Assembly (NCBI GenBank): GCA_029906195.1
Contig: JARWSJ010000001.1
Coordinates: 3,038,001-3,102,000 of the forward strand
Direction: 5' to 3'
DNA: 64,000 nucleotides
DNA from: Chitinophagaceae bacterium 26-R-25
GTDB lineage: Bacteria > Bacteroidota > Bacteroidia > Chitinophagales > Chitinophagaceae
Each line of letters starts with the position of its first letter. Position 1 is the stretch's first letter. A program made the position numbers and the translations under genes. The notes under the pieces were generated by a model. That model had not been told where the DNA came from, did no database searches, and saw nothing but the letters and a program-made list of their open reading frames with translations. Below, in pieces: positions 61,383-64,000 of the stretch.

Positions 61383-62138
61383 AAAGGTAATTTGGAATTT
61401 TCTGAGGTCACTAAAACCCAGCCTGCAAATTGAACGATTTTTTTGGAATTATACTATTGTATTTTTACTAAATTAATACATTTCGGAATTCTACGAAGCA
61501 CTTTCTAAACTTCGTAAATCTACGACAAGAAATGCCGTAATCACACTAACTATAGTATAGAATTTATCCTAATACAGGTGTAAAATCCGTAGGTTTTAAA
61601 TAGGGCAGTTTCGCTCTTGTCCACATACTTATTCACATGTACTTTTGTTTCAAGTTGATTGACGAGGGATTGAGACCTCTTTCCAATATCCTTGATACCG
61701 TCCAGTAAGTTTTTTCAATATCTATGAAACCAAATGAAGTCCAATGTCAATCAACTTCTTTTCATCCAATACCCACCGCAGATTTATCCAAAACTATGAA
61801 AACGCCCCTGACTGTTCTTTATAGACCGTTAATGTAGTTTTTTTGAGTTTTAGAACAAGATCCATATCCCATTGAAGCTTACAATCCAGAATCCTAAGCC
61901 GGCGTCTGACCGGAGGTAAAATCCAATTCTAGAGAAAACCTTATCCTAAACTTGACAAGATCTTTTTACTTTATAATTGCCTGCATTTTATGCAACTGGA
62001 AACAAAGTAGCGGGGACAGCAAGAAAATCGTCATTAATAATTAAAGAAACCTGGCAAAAGGATTTAATTAATAACCGAGTGCTGTCTTTAAGGTTTACTA
62101 AACAATGTTGCTATTAAAAGCAGGCATTTTTTTATTTC
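61383..62138. other. 756-nt region without genes; possible structured RNA
   Basis: No coding frame of credible length on either strand. The clearest structure is a long-distance 12-bp pairing, AAGTTGATTGAC (61652-61663) with its complement (61746-61757), enclosing about 80 nt with a small GAGG/CCTC hairpin. A second hairpin, TACGAAG/CTTCGTA, is at 61492-61516. Could be a regulatory RNA or a leader of the response regulator. Not matched to a known family by eye. Confidence 0.35.
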
Positions 62139-62201
62139 AAAAATCAAAAGTAAAAAGTCAAAACAGTAGCTAACGGTTTTGACTTTTTACTTTTGATTTT
62201 T
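62139..62201. repeat. inverted repeat with AAAAGTC heptad arms
   Basis: Perfect 26-bp arms (62139-62164 and 62176-62201) with an 11-nt loop. Words: AAAAATC, AAAAGTA, AAAAGTC. It begins 15 nt after the scoB stop codon (minus strand). Confidence 0.9.
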
Positions 62202-62216
62202 ACTTTTTGCTTCCAA

Positions 62217-62867
62217 TTACATTTCAGGGATCTCTCCTTCTATAATCAAACGCCCCGCAGTTTTTGCCTGTATTTCTTCCACGCTTACGCCCGGTGCCCT
62301 TTCAAGCAGTTTAAAGCCATTGGGAGTAATGTCCATTACCGCAAGTTCAGTTACCACCTTGTGCACACATTTTACGCCTGTAAGGGGCAAAGAACATTGA
62401 GGTAAAAGTTTTGACTGCCCTGCAGTATTAGTGTGCATCATCGCCACTATAATTCTTTTTGCGCCAGCTACCAGGTCCATAGCACCGCCCATTCCCTTAA
62501 CCATTTTACCCGGAATCTTCCAGTTGGCAATATCGCCGGTATCGCTCACTTCCATTGCACCCAACACCGTCAAATCTATTTTTCCGGCGCGTATCATTCC
62601 GAAGCTTTCAGCGCTGTCAAAAAAAGAGCCTCCCGGCAATATGGTTACGGTTTCTTTTCCGGCGTTAATAAGATCAGCGTCTATATTTTTTTCTTCAGGA
62701 TATGGTCCCATACCCATCATCCCGTTTTCACTTTGAAGCATTATTGTCATGCCGGCGGGAACATAATTCGCCACCAGCGTCGGTATACCAATACCAAGAT
62801 TTACATACATCCCATCTTTCAGCTCTTTTGCAATGCGACGTGCTATACCAAATTTATCCAGTGCCAT
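62217..62867 (-). CDS. scoB: 3-oxoacid CoA-transferase subunit B
   Basis: A 216-residue B subunit of a succinyl-CoA:3-ketoacid (or butyrate/acetoacetate) CoA-transferase. [14 protein letters not shown] and the active-site [14 protein letters not shown] (Glu47 forms the CoA thioester) are typical. It transfers CoA between succinyl-CoA and acetoacetate for ketone use. The A subunit gene is 790 nt upstream, separated by an unrecognised gene. The N-terminal heptad block lies in the spacer. Confidence 0.95.
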   Translation of the reverse strand: MALDKFGIARRIAKELKDGMYVNLGIGIPTLVANYVPAGMTIMLQSENGMMGMGPYPEEKNIDADLINAGKETVTILPGGSFFDSAESFGMIRAGKIDLTVLGAMEVSDTGDIANWKIPGKMVKGMGGAMDLVAGAKRIIVAMMHTNTAGQSKLLPQCSLPLTGVKCVHKVVTELAVMDITPNGFKLLERAPGVSVEEIQAKTAGRLIIEGEIPEM

Positions 62868-62873
62868 AAAACT

Positions 62874-62904
62874 AGAAATTAGAAGTTAGGAATTAGAAAT
62901 CAGG
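62874..62904. repeat. single-sided AGAAATT heptad run between scoB and the upstream gene
   Basis: Heptads AGAAATT, AGAAGTT, AGGAATT, AGAAATC then AGG (62874-62904). It has no clear partner arm. It contains the stop codon of the 249-residue gene (62886-62888). Confidence 0.7.
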
Positions 62905-63635
62905 GAAAGGAAGTAAGGAGTTTCCTTTTTTGCCACTAATGATTTAGTAAAAGTGTTCCCTAATTTAAGATTGTATTGCTTTAAGAATTCAAAATTACCA
63001 GCGAGATAGTCCACAGCCTTTTTCACACCCTCGCTACCCTCTCCAAAATCTGCAATAGAGTTTTCTTCGCCATTTTTTTTGTCCTCTTCCAGATCCATTA
63101 CATCATCCATTAATAAGAAAGACGGAACAAGCGCCTGCCATCCTCTCACAAGCTTGTCGAGCGTTTGCTTGTCGGTATCCAACAAACAAAGCGTAAACAG
63201 CAAGCTATCTCCCCTGTTCAAAGCCGGGCTTACCGTGCCGATATTCTTGTATGGTTTCAACAGCGGATCGCTGAAAAAAACAAGCAGATCGTCGTACAAT
63301 GTTGTTTGATTAACGCTTCCGTTTACCAAAGCTTTGCAATTTTCGATATGCTCCTGCAATGAAATTTTTTTCATTTCATGTTTTGCTGCACTATCTAAAA
63401 TTCCTTCAGACAAACGCACATAGTCTTCACTCAATAAAACATCTTTTGCAACGCCAAGTTTAAACTGAAGGTCAAACCAGAGCGGTATAAAAAGATAGCC
63501 CGTTCCACTTGAAACATACAGCAGTCTTCCTTTCCAGTAATCATTTTGGTCAGGTATCTTGCGATCAACAAAAAAAGCAGCGATTTCACTATCCACGCCA
63601 AAGTTTTCTACAAGTGTGTGCTTGCTCGTGAACAT
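62886..63635 (-). CDS. unknown helical protein between CoA-transferase subunits, isoprenoid-synthase-like motif
   Basis: A 249-residue soluble-looking all-helical protein. Its clearest feature is an acidic stretch, LMDDVMDLEEDKKNGEENS (about 175-193), resembling the DDxxD metal-binding motif of class I isoprenoid synthases. A second Asp-rich motif is not obvious: only one, weaker, DDLLVFFSD is seen near residue 115. It may be an unusual prenyl transferase or a different family. It lies 21 nt from scoA and 18 nt from scoB on the same strand, so it is part of the operon. The C-terminal LISNS and stop are from the heptad repeat. No confident family. Confidence 0.7.
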   Translation of the reverse strand: MFTSKHTLVENFGVDSEIAAFFVDRKIPDQNDYWKGRLLYVSSGTGYLFIPLWFDLQFKLGVAKDVLLSEDYVRLSEGILDSAAKHEMKKISLQEHIENCKALVNGSVNQTTLYDDLLVFFSDPLLKPYKNIGTVSPALNRGDSLLFTLCLLDTDKQTLDKLVRGWQALVPSFLLMDDVMDLEEDKKNGEENSIADFGEGSEGVKKAVDYLAGNFEFLKQYNLKLGNTFTKSLVAKKETPYFLSLISNS

Positions 63636-63656
63636 ACTAACGGTAATATTTTGTGA

Positions 63657-64000
63657 TTATAATTGCGTGGTTCTTTTCTCAATGCGCTTCTCGTAATCAA
63701 CGCCTTGAAATATCCGGTGTACATAAACACCTGAAACATGGATCTGGTCAGGATCAAGCATACCAGGCTCCACCAGCTCCTCCACTTCGGCGATCGTTAT
63801 GTCCCCTGCCTTAGCCATTGAAGCGGAAAAATTCCGGGTTGTTTTTCTAAAAATGAGATTACCTGCCTTGTCACCCTTCCATGCTTTTACAATGCTGAAC
63901 TGAGCATGCAAAGCTCTTTCCATCAGGTAATGTTTGCCATCAAATTCGCGAACTTCTTTTCCTTCGGCTACTTCGGTTCCGTAGCCCGCTGGTGTAAAAA
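63657..64000 (-). CDS. scoA: 3-oxoacid CoA-transferase subunit A, partial (5' end beyond the window)
   Basis: The C-terminal part (114 complete codons) of the A subunit; the frame is open to the window edge. GYGTEVAEGKEVREFDGKHY, YLMERALHAQFSIVKAW and NFSASMAKAGDITIAEVEELV are typical SCOT A-subunit segments, as is PDQIHVSGVYVHRIFQG. Pairs with scoB to form the active transferase. The first residues are missing because the gene crosses the right edge. Confidence 0.92.
   Translation of the reverse strand, partial: FTPAGYGTEVAEGKEVREFDGKHYLMERALHAQFSIVKAWKGDKAGNLIFRKTTRNFSASMAKAGDITIAEVEELVEPGMLDPDQIHVSGVYVHRIFQGVDYEKRIEKRTTQL

Noticed and set aside
61383-62138. tRNA or tmRNA in the empty region
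   Set aside because: I looked for a cloverleaf with a CCA end and TTCRANNC loop and saw none.

Overview
The window comes from a Bacteroidota chromosome, most likely the family Chitinophagaceae. That placement rests on gene content, not on any search: two tandem SusC/SusD pairs, the type IX secretion translocon SprA, a PorE-like OmpA protein, a gliding-type (CHU_C) sorting domain, the Bacteroidetes lipoprotein acyltransferase Lnb, futalosine-pathway menaquinone genes, and TAnnTTTG-type -7 promoter boxes close to start codons. No rRNA or tRNA gene, CRISPR array, integrase or transposase was seen. The region reads as core chromosome with one toxin-antitoxin pair at the left end.

Layout. 0.2-1.7 kb: RES toxin and Xre-type antitoxin with an operator-like direct repeat, then a small unknown gene and several palindromic repeats. 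2.1-7.6 kb: a small Cys-rich secreted protein and a TonB receptor with a heavy-metal-binding N-terminus (probable metal uptake), then an M1 metallopeptidase. 8-19 kb: two SusC/SusD importer operons on the minus strand; the first has two extra surface lipoproteins, like the B. thetaiotaomicron peptide importer BT2261-2264. 19.5-22.8 kb: DUF3467 protein and a translationally coupled pair of envelope proteins (helix-hairpin-helix plus barrel, and a PorV-like barrel). 23-32.6 kb: folD, queE, porE-like, dprA, guaB, lnb and an alpha/beta hydrolase. 32.8-48.3 kb: a 880-aa T9SS-type cargo protein, an SDR, a secreted unknown, an AI-2E family permease, an M14 peptidase, and the large sprA behind ruvA. 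48.6-64 kb: fabH, DUF2490, a nucleoid-associated protein, an alginate-lyase-fold protein, GNAT, fabD, folE-queD, mqnB-mqnD, photolyase, class IV aminotransferase, a LuxR-type response regulator, and 3-oxoacid CoA-transferase genes with an unrecognised gene between the two subunits.

Pathway links. FolE and QueD (overlapping genes) feed QueE (32 kb away) in preQ0/queuosine synthesis. FabH and FabD start fatty-acid synthesis. MqnB and MqnD act in the futalosine route to menaquinone. SprA, the PorE-like protein and the CHU_C cargo belong to the type IX secretion system.

The most striking pattern is not a gene. About twenty intergenic spacers contain inverted pairs of arms built from an iterated word, nearly always 7 nt long, with a different word at different loci (GTTGAAA, GTGAATC, AATTAAG, TCAAAAG, CATAACG, AATAATT, GCCAGTA, GAGAGTT and others; an 8-nt word at three loci). 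Arms usually begin at, or within about 15 nt of, a stop codon, and in about ten genes the stop codon and the last few residues are encoded by the repeat itself. Perfect arm pairs of 25 to 30 bp occur at four loci, and two families can be nested. They look like a diverse class of 3'-end modules that I do not recognise as a described element.
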